In this document: piece by piece, positions 44,620 through 52,821 of the stretch
Numbering within the stretch: position 1 is the stretch's first letter
How the letters are laid out: the number at the start of each line of letters is the position of its first letter
Notes under the pieces: generated by a model
The model's input: the letters and a program-made list of their open reading frames with translations, nothing else
Told to the model about the DNA's origin: nothing
Databases searched by the model: none
Made by a program: the position numbers and the translations under genes
Assembly: GCF_011067745.1 (NCBI RefSeq)
Contig: NZ_JAAMPJ010000015.1
Coordinates: forward strand, 28,271 to 92,270
Direction: 5' to 3'
Length of the DNA: 64,000 bases
From: Lentzea alba
GTDB taxonomy: Bacteria > Actinomycetota > Actinomycetes > Mycobacteriales > Pseudonocardiaceae

Positions 44620-46101
44620 TCACACGGCGTGCAGCAGGCGGTGCTGGCGGTCGTCCAACGCGGTCGCGGTGCGGGTGGCTTCCTCCCCGAGGCGCGTGGT
44701 GAATTGTTCTTCAGTCCACTGTGGACGTGAGTGGAAGAGTGCCGCGGCCGCCCGCACGGCGGCGGGCAGACCGCCGGTGCGGCGGACCACCTCCCGCACG
44801 ACGTCGTCGGCGGATGCCCTGGTGCCGGAGCGGAACAGGGCGGCGGTCTGCGCCGCGGGCAGTGGTGTCAACGTGATCGGCTCGATCGCGTCCAGGTGAA
44901 GCACACGGGTGCGCGCGGTGATCACGACCATGCAGCCGGCGCTGCCGGGCAGCAGCGGGCGGACCTGGTTGCTGCTCGACGCGCCGTCCAGGACCAGCAG
45001 CACGCGACGACCGGCCAGGTGCGCACGCCAGGCCGCCGCTCGTTCGACGACGGTGTCAGGGATGTCGCGCACGCCCGCGGCTCGCAGCAGCCGTGCCAGC
45101 AGCACGTCCGCACCGAGCGGCTCGCCATCGGGGGAGAGGTCCACGAACAGCTGACCGTCCGGAAACTCCCCGGCGATCCGATGGGCGACGTGCACCGCGA
45201 ACGCGGTCTTCCCGACACCCGGCATCCCGTCGATCACGACCACAGGCACGGTGGTCCTGGCCGACCGGCTCAGCCCTGTCAGCCTCGCCACCTCACCGGA
45301 GCGGCCGGTGAAGTCGGGCACGTCCCTGGGCAGGTCGCAGCGGACGCGCCGGGTGGCAGGCTCCGCGAGGGCGTGCCGATGGGCCTCCACGAGTGCTCGA
45401 CCGGGGTCGACCCCGAGTTCGTCGGCGAGCACGCGCCGTGCGTCGTCGTACGTCGCCAACGCCTCGCTGCGGCGGCCTGCCCGGACCAGGGCCAGCACGA
45501 GCCGTGCCCACGGTCCTTCGCGCAGCGGGTCCGCGGTGGTCAGCTCGCGCAGCAGGGCGATCGCCTCGCGGTGGCGCCGCACGGCGGTCAACGCGTCGGC
45601 CAGGGTCTCGCGGACCTCCCAGCGCAGTTCCTCCAGCTCCGCCACCACCGGTGCCACGACCTCGTCCGGCAGCTCGGCGAACGGCGTGCCGCGCCACAGC
45701 GCCGCCGCGGTCTCCAGGTGGCGCACCGCGTCCGCCGCGTCCCCGCGCGCCATGGCGGTCCGCCCGTCCGCGACGCGCCGCCGGAAACACTCGGCGTCGA
45801 CCTCATCTGGTGCCGCGCACAGCCGGTACGCGCCCGCCCGTGCCTCGATTCTGGGTCCGCTGTCCTGCGCCGGAAGGAGATCATGGCGGATCTGCCAGAT
45901 GTAGCTCTTGATGTTCGACAGCGCGGACCGCGGCGGCACCCGATCCGGCCAGATCGCCTCGACCAACCGAGTGCAGTCCACCCATTCGCCCCTGTTCAAC
46001 AGCAGCGTGGCCAGCAGTGCGGAGGCCTTGCGCGCGATCCGCCGCGGCCCGTCCCCACCCTGCACCCGCGTCTCCAATGGCCCCAGCACGTGGAACAACA
46101 C
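44620..46101 (-). CDS. AfsR-like regulator (SARP + BTAD + NB-ARC, no TPR tail)
   Basis: About 493 aa. SARP winged helix (LFHVLGPLETRVQGGDG, SALSNIKSYIWQIRHDL), BTAD helical domain (about 105-250, RTAMARGDAADAVRHLETAA), then NB-ARC ATPase with P-loop VIDGMPGVGKTAFAVHVAHR, LLVLDGASSSNQVRPLLPG and the ITARTRVLHL motif. It stops after the winged-helix part, without the TPR array of AfsR. GTG 46101 is chosen: GGAGG is seven bases upstream, and the 24 open codons before it are unlike the family. Probable ATP-gated activator of this locus. Confidence 0.85.
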   Translation of the reverse strand: MLFHVLGPLETRVQGGDGPRRIARKASALLATLLLNRGEWVDCTRLVEAIWPDRVPPRSALSNIKSYIWQIRHDLLPAQDSGPRIEARAGAYRLCAAPDEVDAECFRRRVADGRTAMARGDAADAVRHLETAAALWRGTPFAELPDEVVAPVVAELEELRWEVRETLADALTAVRRHREAIALLRELTTADPLREGPWARLVLALVRAGRRSEALATYDDARRVLADELGVDPGRALVEAHRHALAEPATRRVRCDLPRDVPDFTGRSGEVARLTGLSRSARTTVPVVVIDGMPGVGKTAFAVHVAHRIAGEFPDGQLFVDLSPDGEPLGADVLLARLLRAAGVRDIPDTVVERAAAWRAHLAGRRVLLVLDGASSSNQVRPLLPGSAGCMVVITARTRVLHLDAIEPITLTPLPAAQTAALFRSGTRASADDVVREVVRRTGGLPAAVRAAAALFHSRPQWTEEQFTTRLGEEATRTATALDDRQHRLLHAV

Positions 46102-46179
46102 CTTCGCACCTCCGGTCTCCCCTGCGATCACGGTTCGAACTGTCACAGGGGGACCATGAGGATTTGATGACACCGCGCG

Positions 46180-47340
46180 TCAGGCCTTGCAGGTCGCCCC
46201 GCGGATCGGCTTGGGCGGGGTTTCCAGCACACGCTTGCCGTCAGTGGCCTGGACGAGGAAGCAGTATTTGCCCGCGCCCTCCACCGGGACGCGCATCGAG
46301 CGGTCGCGGGCCAGGAGCACCTGCGGTTTCTGGTTCTCGGCCGCGACGACGACGGCGAACGTGAAGCCGTCCGGGGCCTGCCAGGTCAGGTCGACGTGTG
46401 CCCCGCCGTCGACCGGATCGGCCAGCGTGAGCGTGACCGGCGCGGCGGCGGAACTCGTCGTGGTCGTGGACGCCACCGACCGCGGGGCGCCCGGCTGGTC
46501 GTGGAAGAGGCTCGGCAAGGTGACGAGAGCGGTGGCGGCGGCAACGATCCCGACGACCACTGTCCTGGCGCGGAGCCGTCCGCGCTTCTCGGGCGCCTCG
46601 GGTTCGGGCACAGCGGGGTCTGGTGCGGCGTCTGGTGCGGCGGGTTCTGTCTGCGGCTCCAGCATCTCGGCAAGCTGCCGGACCACGACGCCGGCCGTCG
46701 ACGGTCGGTCCGCTGGGTCCTCGGAGAGGAGGCGTCGCACCAGCTTCACCAGCTCGGCCGGGCCCTCCGGGTTCCCCTCACCCGGAGCGGAACCCGTCAG
46801 CGCGAGGTGCAGCACGACGCCGATCCCGTACAGGTCGGACCGTTCGTCCATCGTGCCGTCGCGCCGGGTTTCCGGTGCGGTGTATTCGGTTTCGGCCGGT
46901 GGGAACGCACGGCGCAACGCCGTGCCGAAGTCCGCCACCATCGGCGCGCCGGACGGGTGGAACAGCACGTTGTGCGGTGTCAGTCCACCGTGGACGACAC
47001 CGGCGCGGTGTGCGGCGGCGACGGCCGTGGCGACCGTGTGGCCAACCGCCAGGGCGTCGGCCGGAAGCAGTGCGCCGCTGTCCGCCACCAGTCCCGCGAG
47101 CGATGCCGAGCACAGCTCCATCTGCAACGCGGGCTTGTTGTCTCCCAGCCGCATCACCTCGTCGACCAGCAGGATCGGCGCGTCGCCGCGCAGAGGGGCC
47201 AGCGCCGTCTGCTCGCGTTCGAACGCGTCGATCACCTGCTCGTCCACCGGCGGGTATGCCTTCAGCGCCAGGTAAAGGCCGCCGTAAACCGTTGCCACGG
47301 GACCGGTGCCGATGAGTTCGAAGTCGTCTCCACCGGTCAT
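46180..47340 (-). CDS. Membrane-anchored protein kinase-like pseudokinase 2
   Basis: 386 aa paralogue of the protein at 33904-35175 with the same layout. Kinase-like domain with GTGPVATVYGG, LALKAY (Lys27), DFG at 137-139 and DERSDLYGIGVVLHLAL; catalytic HRD is again HGG (117-119). Then an acidic Pro-rich linker, one membrane helix (VVVGIVAAATALVTLPSLF) and the same outer beta-domain (VDLTWQAPDGFTFAVVV, YCFLVQATDGKRVLETPPKP, CKA end with two Cys). ATG overlaps the upstream SARP stop by four bases. Confidence 0.83.
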   Translation of the reverse strand: MTGGDDFELIGTGPVATVYGGLYLALKAYPPVDEQVIDAFEREQTALAPLRGDAPILLVDEVMRLGDNKPALQMELCSASLAGLVADSGALLPADALAVGHTVATAVAAAHRAGVVHGGLTPHNVLFHPSGAPMVADFGTALRRAFPPAETEYTAPETRRDGTMDERSDLYGIGVVLHLALTGSAPGEGNPEGPAELVKLVRRLLSEDPADRPSTAGVVVRQLAEMLEPQTEPAAPDAAPDPAVPEPEAPEKRGRLRARTVVVGIVAAATALVTLPSLFHDQPGAPRSVASTTTTSSAAAPVTLTLADPVDGGAHVDLTWQAPDGFTFAVVVAAENQKPQVLLARDRSMRVPVEGAGKYCFLVQATDGKRVLETPPKPIRGATCKA

Positions 47341-48032
47341 CGCGCGTGCCTCCCCGATGCGCCGACGACGCGAGCCGCCTTGCGCGACGCCGCCGCGGCC
47401 TCGACCGGCCGGCCGGCGTGGGTCAGCACCTCGACCAGGCGCAGCCAGGTGCGTTCCCGTTTCGGGTCCTCCGCGGTGAGCGCCTGGAGCAGCGTCACGG
47501 AGCCGGCGGTGTGGTCCATCGCCATGAGCGCGTCCACGAGGTGGTCCAGCGCCGCCCACCGCAACCGCGTCAGCCGATCCGTCTCGGCCCGGCTGTGGTA
47601 GGTGTTCAGCGACGCGAACGGCGCACCGCGCCACAGGTCGGCCGCGGCGCGGAAGCAGCGGGCGGCGGTCACCGGGTCGGTGGGCAGCAGCGCGCGTCCA
47701 TCGTGGACCAACTGCTCGAACACGATGCTGTCCAGCTCACCCTCGCCGATGTTGAGCCGGTACCTGCCGCCCATGCTCTCGATGCGTGCCGACGTCTCGC
47801 CGAACAGCGGTGTGCGCCTGCACAGGTCGTGCACGTGCGGCCACAGCTCCTCGGCCGGAGATGTGGAGGTCCGGTCGGGCCACACTGTCTCGGCGAGGCT
47901 TTCGGCGCTCACCCAGGTGTTGGGGCGCAACAACAACGCGGTCAGGACGTGCTCCGACGCCCCGACCGGGATGTCGGCCCTGCGGCCGTCCATGTGGACG
48001 ACTTCGAGCGGTCCCAGTACGCGGAACAGCAT
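47337..48032 (-). CDS. Short SARP-type regulator (winged helix + BTAD)
   Basis: About 231 aa. Winged helix of the SARP type (MLFRVLGPLEVVHMDG, HVLTALLLRPNTWVSAESL) and a BTAD helical domain (LVHDGRALLPTDPVTAARCF, LWRGAPFASLN, LLQALTAEDPKRERTWLRLV). No ATPase part. ATG 48032 has GGAGG eight bases upstream. First gene of a leftward pair with pseudokinase 2 and divergent from the secreted-protein/toxin genes at 48166, so it is well placed to control them. Confidence 0.82.
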   Translation of the reverse strand: MLFRVLGPLEVVHMDGRRADIPVGASEHVLTALLLRPNTWVSAESLAETVWPDRTSTSPAEELWPHVHDLCRRTPLFGETSARIESMGGRYRLNIGEGELDSIVFEQLVHDGRALLPTDPVTAARCFRAAADLWRGAPFASLNTYHSRAETDRLTRLRWAALDHLVDALMAMDHTAGSVTLLQALTAEDPKRERTWLRLVEVLTHAGRPVEAAAASRKAARVVGASGRHAR

Positions 48033-48165
48033 TTCCGTCACCTCCGTCACCTCTCGATCGGCGACGGTAAGGAGGGGGTGTCCAGAAGCGGTTCATTCAC
48101 GTTGCACTCGTTCTGCACTGGCCGGTGTGACGGTCCTCGTCAGGCATCTACCGAAGCGAGGAGTC

Positions 48166-48960
48166 ATGGAAGAGTCGGGCAACGGCAGCAACCTGAAGCG
48201 CGCGGCGCTGTACGGCGTCGCGGGACTGATGACGGCCGCGATCGGCGCGTCGGCGGTCAACGTGCTCGCGGCGGAGGACACGAAGCCGGCGGCGCAGTCG
48301 GCGCCGTCCGCCACGCCCAAGCCGGCGGAGCCCGCACCGCCCCCGGCACCGAAGCCGGTTCCTGTTCCGCAGACGGAGACCGCGCCGCCCGCACCGTCCG
48401 CGCCGGAGCCGCCGCCCGCGCCTCCGGCCGCGCAGCCCGTCGCGCAGCCTGCCGCGCCGCGTGTCGTGCAGCCGGTGGTGCAGAGGCCGGTGGTGCAGAA
48501 GGCGGTCGTGGCTGCCGTCGAGGCCGAGGAGCCGCCCGCGCCGCCGCGGGTCGTCGCCAGTTCCCATGCGCAGGCGAGCGGGACGGGGAAGGCAGAGGTC
48601 GCCGTGCACGTGTCGCCCTCGAAGCCGTCCTCGAAGCCCGTCAAGAAGCCCTCACCGACGGATGAGGCGCTGAAGAAGGCGAAGTCCGAGGCGACCGAGG
48701 CGAAGAAGAAGGTCAAGACCGCCGAGAAGCAGCTGAACGAGGCGAAGAAGGACTACGACAAGAAGAAGGGCGAGATCAAGAAGATCCAGGAGAAGAAGAA
48801 GGAGGAGACGAAGAAGCCGAAGCCCAAGCCGCCGGTCGAACCCGTGCGGACGGTGAAGACCTCGCACGACATGGAGAAGCGGCTGAAGGTGTCGAGCAGC
48901 AAGCACAAGCCCGGCAAGAAGGTGACCATCACCGTGTCGTCGTCAGCGCACAGCGGGTGA
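48166..48960 (+). CDS. Exported Pro-rich and coiled-coil Lys-rich protein
   Basis: 264 aa. N-terminal signal or anchor (LKRAALYGVAGLMTAAIGAS, ending near NVLAAED). Residues 40-150 are Pro/Ala/Val-rich, residues 165-225 a heavily charged coiled coil (EALKKAKSEATEAKKKVKTA, KKDYDKKKGEIKKIQEKKKE), followed by a short KPGKKVTITVSSS tail. No enzyme motif. The signal region resembles that of the toxin at 49366 (both carry RAALY). GAGGAG immediately upstream. The stop overlaps the next GTG by four bases. Possible surface stalk or carrier; inference. Confidence 0.68.
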   Translation: MEESGNGSNLKRAALYGVAGLMTAAIGASAVNVLAAEDTKPAAQSAPSATPKPAEPAPPPAPKPVPVPQTETAPPAPSAPEPPPAPPAAQPVAQPAAPRVVQPVVQRPVVQKAVVAAVEAEEPPAPPRVVASSHAQASGTGKAEVAVHVSPSKPSSKPVKKPSPTDEALKKAKSEATEAKKKVKTAEKQLNEAKKDYDKKKGEIKKIQEKKKEETKKPKPKPPVEPVRTVKTSHDMEKRLKVSSSKHKPGKKVTITVSSSAHSG

Positions 48961-49376
48961 GCGGCATGCCCACGAAGCGACTCTCGTTCGACGAGTACGG
49001 GTCCTCCACGGCGGAGGACGAGTTCACCGAAGAAGCCGAGCCGTCCTACGACTCCTACTACGTGGTTCTGCCGGAGACGGTCTGGAAGTCCGAAGTGGAC
49101 TCTTCGCCGGTCGAAGTCGAGGACTCCGCCGACGAGGACGACGACTACAAGCCGCCACGGCGTGAGCCGATGAGCACCGCCAAGGCCGGCAGCATCGGCG
49201 GGATCTCCGCGGCCCTGGTGGCGGGAGCGATTCCGGCCGTTGTCGTCGACCTGCTACCGGCCGCCCTGGCGGGTGGCCTCGCGGCGGGCCTGTTCGGCGG
49301 GCTCATGGGTCGTTCCCTCGGAATCGAGCTGCAGCAGCGCAGGGCGCGCAGGCGGGAGGCCGAGCGTGAATTCTAA
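48957..49376 (+). CDS. Small acidic membrane protein
   Basis: 139 aa. The first 70 residues are very acidic and Tyr-rich (EDEFTEEAEPSYDSYYVVLP, VEDSADEDDDYKPP). Two Ala/Gly hydrophobic stretches follow (ISAALVAGAIPAVVVDLLPA, ALAGGLAAGLFGGLMGRSLG), and a basic C-terminus (QQRRARRREAER). Starts at GTG 48957 overlapping the previous stop; ATG 48966 is possible. Its stop overlaps the toxin start by 11 bases, so the three genes are translationally linked. No family recognised; it could hold or escort the basic Lys-rich partners through charge. Confidence 0.65.
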   Translation: MSGMPTKRLSFDEYGSSTAEDEFTEEAEPSYDSYYVVLPETVWKSEVDSSPVEVEDSADEDDDYKPPRREPMSTAKAGSIGGISAALVAGAIPAVVVDLLPAALAGGLAAGLFGGLMGRSLGIELQQRRARRREAEREF

Positions 49377-52300
49377 AAGGATGCGCAGGGCGGCCCTCTA
49401 CGCCGCGTCGGGCGGTCTGCTGACCCTGGCGTTCGGCGCCCTCGGCGCCCAGGAGGCGGAGGCCGCACCGAAGTCGAAACCCTCCACTGCGCGCCAGGCC
49501 GTGCCGAAGGCCAAGCCGAAGCCCGCTGCCAAGCTGAAGCCTGCCGCGAAGTCCAAGGCTGCGGCGAAGTCCAAGCCTGCCGCGAAACCGAAGGCCGTGG
49601 CGAAGACGAAGCCTGCCACCAAGTCCGTGGCGAAGCCGAAGCCCAAGCCTGCGGCGAAGTCCACCGTCAAGCCGAAGCCGCAGGCGCAGAAGACCAAGCC
49701 GGCACCGAAGCCCAACGCGGCCAAGCAAAACCCGGCATCGAAGCCCAACGCGGCCAAGCCCAAACCGGCGGCAAAGTCCACGACCACGCCGAAACCGCCG
49801 CTCAAGGCGGCACCCAAACCGAACGTCGTCCCGAAGCCGCCCCCGCCCAGGCCCTCGCAGAACCCGGCACCGAAGCCTCGGGTGGCGTCGAAGCCGACCA
49901 CGTCCACCAAGCCGAAACCGTTGCCGGCCAAGCAGGAGCAAGCGCGCCGACAGGCCGCCGACGACCTCGCCCGCACGGCGGCCGGCCGGCAGGCCTACGC
50001 CGAGTCCCAACGCCCCAGCGGCCAGAAGTCCACCGCCAAACCCAAACCCCTCACTGCGACCCCAGCCGGGGCCAGGCAGAACCAGCCACGCCAGCAAGCC
50101 GCGAACGATCTGAGGCGCACCGCGGCGGCCCGCACCGCGTACGCCGAATCCCAACGCGCCAGCGGCCAGAAACCCAGCACCAAACCCGCCCCCGTCATGC
50201 GCTCCGCGGCGGTGCGTGCGCCGCAGCCGGCCAAGCAGGACCAGGCCCGCCGACAGGCCGCCGAGGATTTGGCTCGTACTGCGGCTGGTCGTCAGGCGTA
50301 TGCGGAGTCTCAGCGTCCGAGTGGCCAGAAGCCCACCCCGAAGGCCGCTCCGAAACCCGCGCCCAAACCGTTGTCCCAGTCACTGCGGCTGGCCGAAGCC
50401 GCCGCGGAGACCCAAGCCCTGACCGAACGTCAGATGCGGGCGAAACGGCAGGCTGCCGAGGATTGGGCTCGGACCGCCCCAGGTCGCGCCGCCTATGCCG
50501 AGTCCCAGCGTGGTGGCGCGCCCGGTACTGCGGCCAAGCGTGCGGCACAGCAACGAGCCGCCGAGGATCTCGCCCGCACGGCGGCCGGCCGGCAGGCCTA
50601 TGCGGAGTCCCAGCGGCCCAGCGGCCAGAAGAAGCCCACGATCAAGCCCGCGCCCGGTCCCAAGCCGCTGTCTCAGTCGTTGCGGTTGGCTGAGGCCGCC
50701 GCGGAGACCCAAGCTCTGACCGAACGTCAGATGCGGGCGAAACGGCAGGCTGCCGAGGATTGGGCTCGGACCGCCCCAGGTCGCGCCGCGTACGCCGAGT
50801 CCCAGCGTGGTGGCGCGCCCGGTACTGCGGCCAAGCGTGCGGCACAGCAACGAGCCGCCGAGGATCTCGCCCGCACGGCGGCCGGCCGGCAGGCCTATGC
50901 GGAGTCTCAGCGGGGCGGCGCACCGGGTACCGCGGCCAAGCGTGCTGCGCGCGAGGAGCAGTTGCGCATCGCGCAGGGCATGGTGGACTACCACGACGCC
51001 ATCCAGGGCAAGCCGGTGGGGCAGCGTGACGCCCAGGTCGTCGAAAAGGTGGACGACCAGCACACGCGGGTCACCAACGCGCGTACCGGCCAGTCCGCGG
51101 TGCACAACATGCCGCTCAGCGGCTACGTGCATCCGCCCAAGACGGTCGAGACCGAGGTCACGACCGTCACCAACAACGAGATCATCAAGACCAAGAAACC
51201 GGTGACGGTCAACGAGTGGCGCAAGCCCTCCGACCCCCGGTACGCCAACGTGTCGATCGGCCAGACCAGCGAAGGCCTGCCGGTCGCGGTCTCGCAGGGC
51301 CCTCTGCCGAAAGAGATCGAGCACAAGCTCAGCCAAAGCCGGTTGCAGCGTCCGGAGGAAGCCAAGTCGACCGCGGACGGGCGGCGGGTCACCGTCTTCC
51401 CGCGCAAGGAACAGTTCGAGCGCAACTTCGACGACCTGGAACGGCAGTGGGGCCAGTCGGTCAAGAACGGCAAGGTCCAGCTCGGCCAAGTCGGTGAAGC
51501 CATCGCCGGCACGGCCGCCCTCGCGGCGGACGGCACCGTCGGACTCGGCCTGAGCAACACCTACGGCACCGGGAAGGACTGCCTCGGCAGCGGTAAGAAC
51601 TGCGGCGACATGGCAGTCGAGGCAGGCCTGGCGGTGGTCAGCGCGACACCGCTGAAAGGCGCCGGCGCAATCAAGCCCCTCGTATCCGGCGTGGCACGGA
51701 GCGGTGACGACGCCCTGCGCGCCGCACGAGGCATTGACGAAGCATTGGGAGCCAGTGACGAGATCGCCCAGGCCGGCCGAGCCGCGCGCAACGGCAGGAC
51801 CACGGAAGCACCGCGCCGCACCGCACCGCGGGAAGACCCGCAGCGCACCCCGGAGTCGCCCCGCACCGCACCGCGCGAAAACCCACAACGCACGTCCCCG
51901 CAGCAGCCCAGCCGCGTAAGCCCGGACAAACCGGTGAACCCAGGGTTCCGGCAGGCTCCGACCGCCGCCGCACTCGGCCTCGCCGCCACCGGTGTCACCG
52001 CGATCCCGGACGCGCCGGACAGGCCGGAAACCCCGTGGCGCCCAAGTGACTCACCAGAACACAGCGCCCCGGACGGACCGCGCAAGCCGGCCGCCGAGCC
52101 CGACCGCGAAGCCCCCACGACCGGGGACCACGAACCGCGCTTCGACGACCCGGCCAACCCTTCGAGCCTGCCGGACCCAGAGGGCCCGGAGAGCCCGCGC
52201 AGGGCGCCTGGCGGCGACAACCCGATCACCCCGGAACGGCCGCGGCAGGGACCGTCCACACCGGAGAAGCCCGAGAATCCGCCCGCATACCGGAGTTCGA

Positions 52301-52821
52301 ACAACTCGACGGCCGGCGACAACAACGCGCCGGAACCCGCGAACGCGGAACGCCCGCAAGCGGAGGCGGACGCCCCGCGGGAGCCTGCCCCGGACAGGGC
52401 GGCCGGAGAGAAACCCGGAGCCGCCGCGAGCTCCCCATCAGCGGGCGACGGCACGTCCACTCCGAAGTGGTCGTCGGACGATCCGTTGGTGGGTGACCTC
52501 GCGAACGCGATCGACGACGAGTCGCCCGGAATGGTCACCGGAGTCAACGTTCCGGCTTATCGGCCGAACGGCACCTTGGCCACCGACTTCGACATCGAGA
52601 CCACGAACGCGGTGATCCAGGTCAAGGCGGGCAGTGGCCGGGGTGCTCTCACCCAGGCGAACAACACTCGTGCCGTGACCGGTAAACCGGTCATCATCTA
52701 TGGGCCGAACCTGGGCTGGAAAATGCGGCAGAACCTGACCGATGCGGGTTTCGAAGTGGTCACGTCGAAGGAGCAACTCCTCGGCATTCTGAAGGGCAAG
52801 GAGGACGACGGTGTGGAGTGA
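49366..52821 (+). CDS. Large secreted repeat protein with putative PD-(D/E)XK nuclease toxin domain
   Basis: About 1151 aa. Residues 1-36 form a Sec-like signal (MRRAALYAASGGLLTLAFG, cut near AEAAP). 37-185 is a Lys/Ala/Pro stretch; 185-540 holds seven AEDLARTAAGRQAYAESQR-type repeats. 540-800 is a mixed domain with VDDQHTRVTNARTGQSAVHN and an Ala/Gly hydrophobic segment (GEAIAGTAALAADGTVGLGL). 800-1035 is Pro/Glu/Arg-rich, and 1035-1151 resembles restriction-endonuclease-fold toxins: TDFDIETTNAVIQVKAGSG with Asp1074/1076, Glu1078, Gln1085 and Lys1087. GTG 49366 follows GGGAGG by seven bases. The modular plan and the overlapping downstream gene suggest a polymorphic toxin. Nuclease activity is inferred. 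Confidence 0.8.
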   Translation: MNSKRMRRAALYAASGGLLTLAFGALGAQEAEAAPKSKPSTARQAVPKAKPKPAAKLKPAAKSKAAAKSKPAAKPKAVAKTKPATKSVAKPKPKPAAKSTVKPKPQAQKTKPAPKPNAAKQNPASKPNAAKPKPAAKSTTTPKPPLKAAPKPNVVPKPPPPRPSQNPAPKPRVASKPTTSTKPKPLPAKQEQARRQAADDLARTAAGRQAYAESQRPSGQKSTAKPKPLTATPAGARQNQPRQQAANDLRRTAAARTAYAESQRASGQKPSTKPAPVMRSAAVRAPQPAKQDQARRQAAEDLARTAAGRQAYAESQRPSGQKPTPKAAPKPAPKPLSQSLRLAEAAAETQALTERQMRAKRQAAEDWARTAPGRAAYAESQRGGAPGTAAKRAAQQRAAEDLARTAAGRQAYAESQRPSGQKKPTIKPAPGPKPLSQSLRLAEAAAETQALTERQMRAKRQAAEDWARTAPGRAAYAESQRGGAPGTAAKRAAQQRAAEDLARTAAGRQAYAESQRGGAPGTAAKRAAREEQLRIAQGMVDYHDAIQGKPVGQRDAQVVEKVDDQHTRVTNARTGQSAVHNMPLSGYVHPPKTVETEVTTVTNNEIIKTKKPVTVNEWRKPSDPRYANVSIGQTSEGLPVAVSQGPLPKEIEHKLSQSRLQRPEEAKSTADGRRVTVFPRKEQFERNFDDLERQWGQSVKNGKVQLGQVGEAIAGTAALAADGTVGLGLSNTYGTGKDCLGSGKNCGDMAVEAGLAVVSATPLKGAGAIKPLVSGVARSGDDALRAARGIDEALGASDEIAQAGRAARNGRTTEAPRRTAPREDPQRTPESPRTAPRENPQRTSPQQPSRVSPDKPVNPGFRQAPTAAALGLAATGVTAIPDAPDRPETPWRPSDSPEHSAPDGPRKPAAEPDREAPTTGDHEPRFDDPANPSSLPDPEGPESPRRAPGGDNPITPERPRQGPSTPEKPENPPAYRSSNNSTAGDNNAPEPANAERPQAEADAPREPAPDRAAGEKPGAAASSPSAGDGTSTPKWSSDDPLVGDLANAIDDESPGMVTGVNVPAYRPNGTLATDFDIETTNAVIQVKAGSGRGALTQANNTRAVTGKPVIIYGPNLGWKMRQNLTDAGFEVVTSKEQLLGILKGKEDDGVE
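50371..50907 (+). repeat. Two long direct repeats inside the toxin gene
   Basis: Segments of about 240 bases at 50371-50610 and 50668-50907 (offset 297) are nearly identical. They encode SQSLRLAEAAAETQALTERQ, AKRQAAEDWARTAPGRAAY and RAAEDLARTAAGRQAYAESQ. A third, shorter match of the GGAPGTAAKRAA unit follows. These repeats can expand or contract by recombination. Confidence 0.85.

Noticed and set aside
46396..48665. Plus-strand frames opposite pseudokinase 2 and the SARP gene
   Set aside because: Shadows: no ribosome site, no family resemblance, and the opposite frames encode clear domains.
49920..50990. Regularly spaced repeats resembling a CRISPR array
   Set aside because: Units are in-frame coding repeats of variable length with no constant short repeat or unique spacers, and no cas genes are present.
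50380..51888. 502-codon minus-strand frame inside the toxin gene
   Set aside because: It is the complement of the repeat array; its apparent repeats are only the mirror of the protein repeats.
49366..52821. ESX/type VII secreted toxin
   Set aside because: No WXG100 or LXG domain and no ESX genes nearby; a Sec-like leader is present instead.
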